64,000 nucleotides of DNA, from assembly GCF_001522545.3 (NCBI RefSeq), contig NC_031768.1, positions 99,422,214 through 99,486,213 on the forward strand, written 5' to 3'. This DNA is from Parus major (taxonomy: Eukaryota > Chordata > Aves > Passeriformes > Paridae). The notes under the pieces were generated by a model. That model saw only the letters and a program-made list of their open reading frames with translations, had not been told where the DNA came from and searched no databases. A program made the translations under genes and the position numbers. Positions 13,165 through 25,264 of the stretch are shown here, piece by piece (position 1 is the first letter of the stretch; every line of letters starts with the position of its first letter).

Positions 13165-13350
13165 GACAGAATCACAGAAGCATAGAATATTCTGAGTTGG
13201 GAAACCCTGAAGAATCACTGCAAACAGCTCCTTGCCCTGAATGGGATCATCCTCAAAAGTCACACCATGTGCCTTATGCATTATCCCAACACTTCTTGAA
13301 TTCTGTCATGCTTGGTGCTGTGACCACCACCCTGAGGATCCTGGTTTCCA
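13165..13350 (-). mobile_element. CR1 LINE fragment (antisense 3' UTR)
   Basis: The block begins with AGAATCACAGAAGCATAGAA, which is the reverse complement of the avian CR1 tail. It continues through antisense 3' UTR landmarks such as GTCACACCATGTGCC, AACACTTCTTGAATTCTGTC and GGTGCTGTGACCACCACCCTG. It is highly diverged and 5'-truncated. The two overlapping sense ORFs here (13062-13385 and 13241-13552) are accidental readings of this element and its flanks. Confidence 0.85.
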
Positions 13351-13405
13351 TTATGATTTCAAATTATCCTTTCTATATTTCCTAGGCAAGTGTTTCTGGA
13401 TGTTT

Positions 13406-13434
13406 TTGGTTGGTTGGTTGGTTGGTTGGTTTGG
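13406..13434 (+). repeat. (TTGG)n microsatellite
   Basis: About six TTGG units lie immediately after the antisense CR1 block. Confidence 0.95.
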
Positions 13435-16400
13435 ATTTTTATGTTTTATCTTAAATTTTTGTAATTTAGAATCCAATTTACAAGTATGGAGTATGCCATT
13501 AATTAAGGTGCACCATTCTTCCTTCCTCCAGCTTCTCTTCCCCAGATTCTAGAATTTATTTTTTTAAAGATTATGTAGAGGAAAAGGAATATTTTGCTAT
13601 CATTGATTCCTTGTTACACTAAGCATCATTATCCAATATATAATTTATGCAAGTTTGAGACCAAAGTAAATATAACACTTCTGTCCAGGAAAATGCAATC
13701 TCTTTTTTTCTTTTTTGTATTTTTTTATTTCATTATCAGCAACATATTGGAATTACAAAAACACCTACTCATGGGTCTCTCTATTGTTATACAGATAGTG
13801 AAATTAAATATAAGAATCTACATCTCCTTTGCCACCTACTTGTGTCTTGCAAATAAATTTCATCTTCAATGAAAGAAGATGACTTTTGCAGTTGTAGCAA
13901 AAGTGATACTGTTGGATTAACTGCAGAGAAGAGTCCAATTAATTAGAATTTTGAAAGGAATATTGTCATGTTGAAAAAAGAGAATTGGGAAGAATTTCTG
14001 TAGATCCAGTATTTTACCCTTGAAAGTTTACAGGAGTTACCCTAAGAATTGCTGTGACTACAATGATGATCATTATGACAATATTAAGACAGAAACCTTC
14101 TCAAGTTTTTGTAAGTATACAAGCTGTATAAGAAGAAAACTCAAAATACCACTAGAAATATGTTCTTGGGAAGGAAAATTCTTACACATCCCTTGTTTCA
14201 GGGCAATAGAGCTTGTGTTTAATTTTAGGGTTCATAAATACTGCAAAGGTCAAGTAAAAATCATAGCACAAACTGGATCAAAAACCAAGGTAAATTAAAT
14301 TAAACTAAGTGTTGCACCTGTCTACCAACAAACTATATCGTGTGAGTGAACAGAATGTTGCCATAACTAAGAAAGCCAAGAAAAACAAATATATAGAATT
14401 AACATAATTACATATAACAGACAACTAGATGATGAGGTGAAAATAATCAGGGATGGGATCACTGGATCACCATGCTATTTAAGATAATTTATTGCTCAAA
14501 TAAGATAAAAGAGATAAGAGATCAGTCTTGAAGATGTGAGATTTGGAGAGAATCAACAAGTCAGCCAAAGCTCAAGGTAGTCATGGGTTTCTTCTTCACA
14601 CAGCAAAAACATTTTGGTCCAATAGAGAGTTAACACAAAACTTGTTTCTACTTAACAACCCATCACCTTTGCCTAATTCTGCTGCATTGTGTCTGTCTTT
14701 CAGCCAGTGAACTGATATGTCATGTAAACACACACAACTGTAAATCAAACCCTTCAGTGTCAGCAGGAGTTTCCATTTTTCTGTTTCAACATCTAGATAT
14801 TCAAAATATTTAATAATAATATTAAAACAAATAAAACAATAATAATAAAAATATGCATTTTTAAAACCCCCCTTATTTTTATAGTGATGCATTTCCTGCA
14901 TGACAGTCTGCTTGCAGTAAATATTTGTTTCACTAAAAATCCCACTTACAGTTATCAAGCCTGGTTTGTGGTCTAGAAAAGCCTTCATAAGCTTCAACTG
15001 ATTTGAGGTCATAAGCTGCCCATGAGCCCATCTTGTTTTGGTATTTGCTTTTGTCCATTTTGCATGTTGAACGTATTTGCTTGTTAAACATTTCTGGTGT
15101 TCTGAATATCTGGGGTTTCTGACTGCAGTTAATACAGCTTCCTACCAAAAAAAGCCCAAAAGATTTACAAAGTTTTTGTCTTCCTTTAGTCATGAGACCA
15201 TTTTGGTTTTGTTTTTTTTTAAATTCAAATGTACCTGCCATTTACTGACATTAGTTTGGTCCAGAATTAATCCCTCTGCATTCTGTGCAATTGTAAAATA
15301 CTCCACTCTTCATCATCACTTTCTGAATTTAGAAATCCTCTAAATATAGTGCAATAAAGATTGTAATTTGGGCATGTATAATGTTTACATTCAGATATTT
15401 TTGTCTCTAGAAGATGTCATATAATGCACAGGGAAACAAAGTCAAGTCAGCTGGAAAAGAGGAATCAAGAGGAATTTCTAGAGAAGCCATTACCTGTAGT
15501 ATTGCAATGAAATATAAAAGAAAAGTTCAAAAATGGGAAGAATGATCTTAAATGACAAATGTAAAAATATTTTGCGCTTGAGGCACAATTTCATTTTTAT
15601 ATTTGTTTTCATCCTTAAAGCATTAAATATTAATGAAAACATGTCTTTGTTGATGTGGTAATTATTTCTATGATCCTTACTCATGATCCATACTCCTTGT
15701 CTCTCAAAACTGTATTTTTATTGCTTAGTTTATTGTCTTCCTTTTGGTACCCTTTTATTGCACTTATTTAATTCCATATATTCCATAATTTCCATTGTGC
15801 AATATCTCATAATTGTTCTAATGTGTTCACATGGGGTCCAACCCTTTCTCTGTGTCACTGAAAGTTTAAATAGGCACTGTTGCTTGGTTTGTACCCGGTT
15901 TTTATGTAAGAGGAGTGTTGGCTGTATTCAGAAGTGCTATTTGTGGTGAGGTTTGTGTTCATTTGGAAGTGGTTGTAAACAGTTGCATTCCATCTTATAC
16001 ATATTTTGCCTATCCTTAAATACTGTCTGTAGACAAGGTCTTATTAGAGAAATGGTGTTTAGCTGCCACCTATTTCAAATCTCAGTAACCTTGAAACAAA
16101 GGAATGAAAAGTTTAATCTTTCCTAGATGATGTAGTAATGCCTGAGATTGTAGATAGAGGGTATATATCGACTTTCCTGAGCTAAAATGGCTGAAAAAGA
16201 CAGTTCAGCTTTCAGTAAGAGATATTAATCAGATTATGATGTATATATTAACACATTTACATAACTAAATAGGAACAATATCTGTCCATACCAAAACACA
16301 CGCTGTACACTTCTGTCCCTGTGGGATGTGGCTTCAATGGTAGTTAACTGAAGTTTCCTCACAAATGTTGTCCTGCCAAAAATTTCCCTGTAGGATTCTC

Positions 16401-17769
16401 CCAACTTTCTTTTTTATCTCCAAGTTGATATTAACTGTAATTATCATAATGTTTATGTGTCTCAGTGATGCTTGTAATGCTGAAGTAATATAGTAATGCA
16501 GAGAGGAAACTAAACAAGATGCTCATGTTTTATTACAAGTGCTTGATGCAATAAATAGTTTTACATCTCAGAATAACAAATGAGTAAAGAAACACTGGTT
16601 TGAGAACTTCTACCCATTTCCTGGTTTAGACTGTGCTGCCACTAGCAGGTGTCTGCAACTGCCTGACAGGTTTGAATCTCATCACAAGAAATTTATTTGA
16701 ACCTCAGTTACATACACCTTCAAAAGTAGTAGGGAAGTGAAATAAGTTACTTGTGGAGAAAAGCACAATAAAGTGCTGCCTTTAAAAAGCTAGTTTTGGT
16801 GCCTTGGCTGTGCTTTGAACATTTTCAAGTGGTTCATTTGGACTGCTCCTATCCTTTCTGGCTGAATACACCCTTCTCTCTGTGATCAGCCAGCCAACAT
16901 GCTAATGGAATGTAATTTGCACTGCACATAATTATCTGGATGGAAGACTCCCATGCCTGTGTTCTCTAATAGAGAGTTGGATTATGTAGCTTTATTATTC
17001 AAGGCAAATGGGAACATGAGTTACATGATGTGTAACTGAAGTGAGTAGGGCCCATAGGTTCAGCCTGATGCTTATAAAGTGGCCTGCTATAGTTAACTCT
17101 GTTGTAAAATAGGATTTATAATGGAATAATTTAAAGTGGGAACACCAAATTATCCCCATCTACCAGTAGCTATGAAAATATTGTCATATGGCAGACTGTT
17201 AAAACAGAAAAAAGGCTCAGTGTATACATTGCAGCACATATTTTTTCATATGCCTAATGCAATGAGGCTTTCATAGTTAAGTCATTGTTTTTATAGGATT
17301 TCTTGATAAGGAAAATCTAAGAACATACCCTATTTTTTGTTGACCTGCCTACTTTGTACATATTGTCACAAAATTAATGAATTTTGTATATAATCAGTCT
17401 TTGAAGGAGTCTTAAAATAAATAGTTGCAAAATGAAAGCAGAGTCAGACAGCATGATTTTCCTTTTAATAATTTTGTTAGATGACTTGCTGATAACATCT
17501 TTCTTTGGTGCCCAGATATACTGACGGACTAAAGTAAAAGTGGTGCTGGAAAATTGGTGTAAAATTGGCCACAGAAGAAAGGCCTTACTGTGTTTTAATT
17601 TCTGCAAGAATATATTTTGTTTTATTTATACCTCTCTGCTCTTTCAGAGTCATACCCTAATCATATGCATCTTAAACAAATGCAACTAGTGGTATAAGTG
17701 AATATCCATATTGGGTATACCAAAAAAAATTGTAGATTTAAATTATAATAGATATAAGGAAAAAAAAAT
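13435..17769. other. Unique AT-rich DNA, no feature seen
   Basis: There is no recognisable repeat family or exon. The longest ORF, antisense 14596-15012 (138 codons), has no domain, signal peptide or conserved motif that I recognise. A/T-rich AATAAT runs lie near 14812-14850. Confidence 0.5.
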
Positions 17770-17858
17770 ATTCTGAGGGTGATGAGACACTGAAACATGA
17801 TTCCCAAATAAGTTGTGGATGCCAAGCCATTGGAGGTGCTCTAAGACAGGTTGGATGT
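17770..17858 (+). mobile_element. CR1 LINE 3' UTR, left part (interrupted)
   Basis: ATTCTGAGGGTGATGAGACAC, GTTGTGGATGCC and the AGACAGGTTGGATG block match the avian CR1 3' UTR in sense orientation. The match stops abruptly inside the GGTTGGATGG segment, where the LTR at 17859 begins. It resumes at 18434 with the very next part of the same CR1 consensus. This is therefore one CR1 split by a later LTR insertion. Confidence 0.85.
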
Positions 17859-18433
17859 TGTTGGAAGCTTGGGCACAGAGAATTTCAGGCTTTCTGTGCT
17901 GACAGGCACTGACCCACAGGAGAACATTGTATTTGACCTGAGGCCATGGAAAAGGCTTCCAAAATTGAGTGATAGAACTGATATTGTGGGTGTGTAGATT
18001 GAATAGAAGTGTGTTATATCACACAGTGAAAAATTTAGAGTTTAAGGTTTGGGATATAATAATATATATGTAGCAAGATGGAGGTTTTAGGGTGTAGGCA
18101 TGTCTTGCTTTTTCACCTTCTTCTTCATGGGTTTTGGTGATATTGTGTGATTGGGTGGAAAAGTCCACAGTGCAGAACATGGGTGTTTGGTTATTTTGTT
18201 AAAAGTAAAAATAAATTAGTTGGCATTTTATAATTGAGTAGTTGACATTTAAAAGGCCTTGTAGAAGAGGCCTGGGGCTCCATTTTTAGTTTGTTAGCTT
18301 AGTGTGCTGAAGAATTCATGGTCTGTGAGAATGCAACACAGATAAGAAATAATAAACATATCTGAGTCCAGACAAGAGTACCTCTCATTTATTAATCCTG
18401 ACCCTGAGGAAAAGAACCATGAGACATTTTACA
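17859..18433 (+). mobile_element. Solo LTR, avian ERVK-like, nested in CR1
   Basis: This 575-bp element starts with TGTTG and ends with ACA, the TG...CA ends of an LTR. It is flanked by GGATGT (17853-17858) and GGATGA (18434-18439), a 6-bp target duplication with one substitution. It is collinear along its whole length with the inverse complement of 43450-44035. An AATAAA polyadenylation signal lies at 18351-18356, about 77 bases before the 3' end. No internal retroviral genes are present, so it is a solo LTR left by LTR-LTR recombination. Six-bp duplications are usual for class II (beta/alpha-like, ERVK) elements, which is an inference about class. It has lost CpGs retained in the second copy, so it is probably older. 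Confidence 0.88.
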
Positions 18434-18543
18434 GGATGAGGCTTCAAGCAGCCTGCTCTAGTGGAAGACGCCCATCTCCAAAGCAGGGGAGCTGGAATTA
18501 AACAATCTTTAAGGTCCATTCCAAACCAAACCAAACCAAAATG
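18434..18543 (+). mobile_element. CR1 LINE 3' UTR, right part (interrupted)
   Basis: The CR1 resumes with GGATGAGGCTTCAAGCAGCC, then TGCTCTAGTGGAAGACG, CTTTAAGGTCCATTCC and a run of (CCAAA)n. The final CCAAA repeats stand where the normal tail reads CCAACCCAAACC followed by TCTATGATTCT, so the tail has been replaced by a slippage-grown pentamer. Confidence 0.88.
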
Positions 18544-21500
18544 AAAGAGAGAAAATCAAATCTATACATTATGGATAGGTAGAATAAGTTTTGGAAGTGG
18601 ACTGAAATGGTATGGGAAAAAAGGAAGGGAAAATATATTTTAAAATGAGTGGGAAAAATATTAAGTAGGAAAACATGTGTAAAAAGCACTGTGAAAAGAA
18701 ATAAAAAACAACTTTGAAATTAATGTTTCGTAATTATTTTCCTTTCATTTGAAATATTCTGTATTTCAGAATATTTTTCCAAATATTCAGTCAAAAAACA
18801 AAATCTGCAAAACGAACATTATGCCAAAGTTACCACTCTTATACACTCCAAAGTAAAATGATTTTTTTTATGTCAGGAAAGAGCTTTTATTTTTAAAAAT
18901 TAAGCCCTTTATAAACAGCTGGGTTCCATCTTTTGTTTGAGAGAATGGTGGTGCTAAAATGTGTACAATCCAATAAATATTTTCCTTACTTTCACCAGAA
19001 TGTTAAGGTCTGTCTGCTTAAAACAATCTCAAAAAGAAGGGTAATAAATTGAGAAAACTGGTTTATAAGACTGACTATAAATTTGCTTCAAGAGATATGG
19101 CAATATAAGAAGGATTTAGTTTCTAGTTGGCTAACATCAAACTAATTATATGTTTGTACCACCATTTTGCATTTTAGTCAATAAGAAAATTGTTCTTTTT
19201 CTACTTGTTTCAAGAGAAGATGGAAAAATTTCTCCTCTTCTTGCATGGTATCTTATTGCAAGTATCTTCAGTGTAAACAATGACTTGCCATGTACAGAAT
19301 TAAACACTGAGAATCATATTGGAACTGCAAATCCTTTTATAATTTATGGAAGATGTCACTGCAAAAGTGTGTTATAAATGAATATAATGACATTTTTGGA
19401 ATGTTCATTACTACGGTTAATGTCGAGAGCCTACTATATGAATTTATCATATAATAGCTGACTCTATCACAAATACAGTATTGAATGCTGAATTTATATC
19501 AGTCATTTCCAGGCAAGAATTGTGCCACAATTGCATTACAGAATATATATGTTAACCTGGAAGGAAGCAAATTAAATTTGTGTTTTACTTTGTGAGGAGG
19601 TGAAATATCTATTTGTTTTTTTTATCAAAGTGTTATTAGAAATCCCATTTTTATACATTGCTACAAGTTTTCTGTTTGTTGTTTAACAGATATCTATAAG
19701 CCTTTTTGACAAATACAAGAAGGAGTAAGTGCTTTAGAGCAAAGCATGTTTTTCTGTTAACAATATGCATATTTTTACACAAAGAAGTCATAGGTGTTTT
19801 TATATGCTATATGATATAATCTTATTGATAAATAATCAGCCCCTGCAATTAATCACTTTTCTTCTCAAACACAGAAAATGTGTATGTGTTTGGTAGCACA
19901 TGCATGTGACTGTGCCTGAAAGGGGATAAAGACAGGGAAATACATGAAATGACACTTCGGCTGAGGTGTAGCTGCACCCATTCCTGCACAGTTAATGAAC
20001 CCATCCATGGTATCTGTGATATGTGATATGGCTTTGCCTCAGAATGTACCCTCATGTTGCTCCTCAAATTTTGGGTTAAGACATCTAATGATGAAAACTA
20101 GATTTTGCAATGATTTTAAGGTGCTAATCTGTGCAACAAATTTAGAGAAAAAATACCAAATCTTTATCTTTGGCTGAAATCTGGCCTGTATTTGTCTACA
20201 TTTAGCAATTTACTTTGTCCGTATTAGCAATTAATTACACCCTTATTTTCTGTGCTATCCTAGCAGCAGAATTCTTCTAACTCCATGCTAATACACTGAG
20301 ACAATATTGACTCAGGAAGAAGCATGTCATTAGTTGATTCTACAGTGTCACTTAGTGCTGCTTCCTTTTGGATTCAGCATATCAAATGATTTTTTTTCTA
20401 AGATTAGTCATATAAATCATTGTTTCTAAGATGATAAATAATATACAAATTTTTCTGTCAAAGTTTTAATAACCTGAAATTCCCCTCTTTCTGCAATACT
20501 TATTTGAAACTACTTCATGTTTTAAAATTATTTTAGTGACAAACGGGTGTGAAAACACACGTCCAGCATTTTGTGAAGTTAAAATAATTTCAGTTGAATA
20601 GTTTAAATCCATTAAAAACAGAAAGAGTGCTTGAATAGGACAAGAGAGAGTTAGAATGAGATCTTTTGGAAACCAGTAGAATATACAATTACCAACTTGC
20701 AAAATCCACAGCACAGAACTGTGGAGTGTAGAGAGCAGGGAACAATAAAGCAGGAGTTCTGAAAAAAAATGTTTAAGATAGAATATTGCAAATTTCAGTG
20801 CCAAACCCACTTCTGCTGATTGCAACTATATGGAATTAAGATTACCACTACTGAATATGATCTCTTACATCTGAAAAATCTTCTGAAAGTAAACATTCTG
20901 AGAATTTGGAGGGCTTGGACCATTTTCTTCATTCAATCCTGAGAGACATCCTAGTGGAAAAAAACATTTAGAACTGAATGTGAAATTATGTCTGTTATCA
21001 TGGTGACAACAAAAGATTTTATTACCTATCTTGTCTGAAGAAATATGACTGGAGAAAGCAATTTTTTTGACTTATCAAACAACTGTAATTTGCAATTTCT
21101 GCCTAAATAGCAGCAAATTGCTTTTAGTCAATATGTAGTTATGCTGTCATTACAGTCTTAAAAAAAAACACTGCAGAAACCATTTCATGAGGTCAGTTTC
21201 AGTTGTAATAGAAAATATTCATCTTAAAATGACTTCTAGATACAAAAGTCACTTCTGCTTATATGTTAATAAACAGGAATCACATTTGTTATTAAATAAT
21301 ATGTGATTAAGTCTATGCTTCTGGATCTGAAAGCAGATGGGATTTTCCATTCATAAATTCTCTTACTCATGAAGTTCCACTTAGAACCTGGACAGCTATT
21401 TTGGCAATATAATGTAATAGCTAAGATATCTGTAAATGCTCTAGGTAAGCACTTTGTCCCTCCTTACAGTCTTAAAGGTGTTTTGCAAGTGAGTAGGGCA

Positions 21501-24500
21501 GATTATGGCTATACTGCATGTTTCTGTAGCCTCCAGGAAGGTGCCCATTCCCTTTTAGGTGGGAGCTGCTGTGTTAATTTCAGCTATCAGGGAGGATGTT
21601 TTAGGTCAGCCCTAGCATAGTTTGATCCACAGGACCACCACACACCTCCTGGGGACATGAAGAGCAAAACTATCCACAGGAATTCAGGATCCAGGTACAT
21701 CCTGTGGCATAATAACATTAACTGTCACACAGTCTACCATCTGTTTTGCTTTCCTAATTTGTTTGAAGACAATTACACAGAATTAACTTGTGTGCTTGCA
21801 ATAAATCTTTTCTTAGTGGTAATAGTCACTATAGCACACATACTTAATACCAGAACTCCCCCCAGATCTTGTACGGTCACTTGTGCTACTCCCCCAAATC
21901 CCACTATATTTCTCTGCAGCAAATATCAGCAATCATTTTATCAACAAGTCACAATTTATTGGATGTTCCATCTTTGTGTATGACCTTCATTTTATCACCT
22001 TGATACCACATTACTGTCACACTGTACTTTTACCAAGAGCTGACACTTGGTGTAAGAAGAACTGTCTGTTATGCCTGTTATCATAATGACAACAAAAGCT
22101 CCATTCTTTGCTGGTTTTGCCCCTTTCTTCTCTACCTCCTTATTCTCAGTGATGGCAAATTGCATGGAATCCTTCATGCCATGCATGGAGCCCATGGACA
22201 AGCTCTGCATAATGCTTTTAGTGGTCAGCAGGGGACAGAGGTGTCATTCAATTGCTTTTCTGATACCATGGCTTTACTCATGCAAAGCAGTGCTGCTCCT
22301 GTCAGCACTTGTTGATGAAGTTGTTCCTTTCTCCTGATGCTACAGTCCCAGGTGTTCCTTTCAATGAAAAGTTATGTCCCTTCTTGGCTTTTATGCAAAA
22401 AAAACCCTAACAGTTTCAATTATAATGTCTTCTCCAAAGACAAAAAAAAAAAAAAGCTAAAAATGGGGTGGGGCAGGGAAGAGATGGAATTCTGTATATT
22501 TGTATATAAACATACAAGTGGATATGAACAGAAAGAGTCACTTGAGGTGAAGGCTCAGGGATCAGCACTCTGTTCATCTCAGCTGATCCACCCTGAGGCT
22601 GTTGGGTGACACAATCAGAATCACAGGTGACAGGCATCATCAACTCCCACTACTGTAGCCCATGTATTCATTCTAAACATGAACAAATAATGCTTTTCCA
22701 AATTCTCTTGGGTTTGTAAAAGCATTTTCTGTAACACAAATAATGATTATTTTTAATAACATGTTTCAATATAGAGATTTTCTATAGATTGTAATTTTCT
22801 TATGCCAGAAAACATAACCTAAAATCACTATGCTGGGAAATGGAGATATGAATAAAATGCTATTGATTGCATTTCTTAAAATTAGGAAAAATAGTTCTCT
22901 CAAAATGAATTGCCCAAGATTTTTTTATCTCTCCTCTTACGTGACATTGACATTCATTTCTCTTAATATTTCAGTTTGTTTTCTGGTAGTACAGAATTTG
23001 ACTATTAAAGGGTGTGCAGTGTTTCAGTTATTCCCTTCCCTAGCTATTGATCTTTGAAAATTTTCAAACATCCTGCTATATAAGACAATTACAGAAGTGT
23101 GCTATATGCTTCATGCCTATCCCAAGCATTTTGGAGAAGTTCTCAGCGTTGTACTCTGCAGATACATGAAGAAAGTTCTACTTTGAGACTTGTGCAAATT
23201 GTTACAGCTGGGAAAAAAAATGGTCTTTTAGTTAAAAAAAAACTAATGGAGCTGTGTTGGGCTTCTTCAGGAAAGCCTGACACAGATGTGTGGGAAGTGG
23301 AAGCCAGTTATTGACTGATAGAATTAGCCCTGCCCTGCAAGTTGCTCCTGGCATGTGGACCCCATTGATTTCAGCGGGACTCTGCGAGGGCACAGTGCCT
23401 TCCAGCCAGATGGACCATTTTGCAGGGTCAGAGATTAACCTTACCATTTGAGTGAGAAAAAGAGTGACACAGGTACTTCAGGCTTCCAGCCTTCAATGCA
23501 GCTGTCACACCATCTCAATTTTTCACTACTTATTTTGTATTTTTATCATGTGAAGACTGCCCATGATTCAGTGGGATTTTATTCAGGACATTAAGAAACA
23601 GATTCTCAAATAGTAAGTGTTCCTATGAGGTGAAATGAAACTTAACTAGTTATAAAATTCTCACTGCAAAATAGAATGGATTGAGGATTAACACCTATAT
23701 CTCTTTTTTATGCTGTAAAACACCATGTCACAGTGGTTGGATGGTTAATTTAGTGTTTGCTAAGGCTTTTTCTCTAAAAGCAGATTACATCCTCTATGAA
23801 CTATGAAGAAAGGCACAGTACAAAGTCTGAAAATCTCTGAACTGTCAGAAGTACTCACTGTAGAATCAAGGCTCCTCTTGTTTATACTGAAGGTTAAGGT
23901 AGCAATGGCATGGTGAGGTCCTCTGAGCCCAGTTTAAGGGAGAGCATGCAAAGTTTTGAGAGATAAGAGATAAGAGATAAGAGAGTAGCACAGTATTCCA
24001 TTCATATGTCCATGTCCATATTGCTGTAATCATTCATTGCTAATAATCTGCAAACTACACTGTGCAGATTGACAATTTTACTCTGAAATATGGAGAACAC
24101 AGTAACCAGAAAATATCAGCTGACATAAAAAGGTACATTTTCCTTAACAGTGAAAAATAGAAACTTAGGAAAAATCCCCCAAATGCATGACACTAAAAAA
24201 AACCCAAAAACACCCCAGAAATATAAAACCAAAAAAAAAAAACAATACCAATCAAAAATGTATTCTATTATGTTCTGATTTGTATGTGAATTATTCTTGA
24301 GTTCATATTAGCATTTAGATTCTGCAAGGTAGAACCTAAGACCATAGAAAAAAAAATCCACAAAAACGTTTCAGAAAGATAAGTTAAAACAATTAAAGGT
24401 TAAATTATCATTTAACCATAATGGAAGTATATTAGGTCTTTTTATACAGGCTATTATTCAGGCATTAAATGGTCATCTATGGTAATTTGATCTATTTCAA

Positions 24501-24585
24501 TCAAAAGTACATTTCTAATTATGACTTTTAGTTTTACAAAACTTAATGATCTTCATCTACTTCTTGAGGTCTTGATACCACTGAA
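18544..24585. other. Unique AT-rich DNA, no gene seen
   Basis: ORFs such as antisense 20466-20825 and sense 21657-21983 have no recognisable motif. Contents worth noting are an imperfect 24-bp direct repeat (20992-21015 and 22075-22098), an A run at 22441-22455, a GAGATAA triplet repeat at 23960-23985, and A/C-rich DNA at 24190-24245. The CCCCATTGATTTCAGCGGGA segment at about 23360 resembles a motif common in old amniote retroposons, but I cannot define an element. Confidence 0.5.
23960..23985 (+). repeat. (GAGATAA)n minisatellite, 3 copies
   Basis: Three perfect 7-bp units are followed by a partial unit. A shorter related run occurs near 14505-14522. Confidence 0.9.
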
Positions 24586-25218
24586 TGTTAAGGTGACATG
24601 ATGCTTGTATCCCTATTTGTTTGTTCTGTTTATGCTGGATGTTAAGTTCTGCATCTTTAAGACTGGTTCTAAGAGTGAGGAGGGGACAGAAGAAGTGCAG
24701 CTTGTGTTCAGAAACAGCACTCACTCCTTCTCATGGATTCTGTTGTCTGCAGCACAGACAGACAGCAGGACAGAGCTCTCCTTTGCTTTTAGTTAGCTTT
24801 TTAGCTAACAAAACCAAACAAGTTCCACGATTGTTGCTTCTCTTTTTCTTAGAACTGACCAGCCCTGCCCTGGACTGAAAAGACAAAAAACCCTGGGAGC
24901 TCAGGCCTGTGGCCCACCAGGGCCTGGGCCTCAGCACTTTCCAGCACTGGAGAGACTGATAAGAGACTGAGAGGGCTGAGCTACACCACATGAAAAGGAC
25001 TTTGTGAATTTGCCATCTCTTCAGAACAGCAAGTTTTATTACTTAATATTATTCATTTTTTATGCTTATGAATACTTTGCTTGCTAAATAAACAGTATTT
25101 TTCCACTTCTCTTCAAAGAGATCTTTTCCCAAACCAACTGGGAGAGAGGCCACTTAAATCTGCTTTCTAGAAGGACCCCTCTAGAAGTTTCCTCCCAAAT
25201 TTGCCCTAAACAAAAACA
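24586..25218 (+). mobile_element. LTR-like element, probably avian ERV solo LTR
   Basis: The block includes TTATGCTGGATGTTAAGTTC, ACTGACCAGCCCTGCCCTGG and GCACTTTCCAGCACTGGAGA motifs. These are followed by an AATAAACAG polyadenylation signal near 25087, an R/U5-like CTTTTCCCAAACCAACTGG block, and an end around CCCTAAACAAAAACA. The signal-then-U5 arrangement and candidate TG...CA boundaries suggest a complete LTR. I recognise the sequence style as a common passerine LTR, but no clear target duplication was found, so boundaries (especially the left) are approximate. ORFs inside on both strands are incidental. Confidence 0.6.
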
Positions 25219-25264
25219 TTCCTATTTATTAGAATAACCAATAAATCTTCTCCTTCTCTAGAGA

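Noticed and set aside
14596..15012. 138-codon antisense ORF, the longest that avoids the gap
   Set aside because: It has no domain, signal or conserved motif, and the length is within chance for AT-rich DNA of this size. No splice context was identified.
20466..20825. 119-codon antisense ORF with hydrophobic stretches
   Set aside because: Hydrophobicity follows from T-rich codons, and no family is recognised.
23340..23400. CCCCATTGATTTCAGCGGGA segment as an ancient amniote SINE
   Set aside because: The motif is suggestive, but no element structure (A/B boxes, tail) could be delimited.
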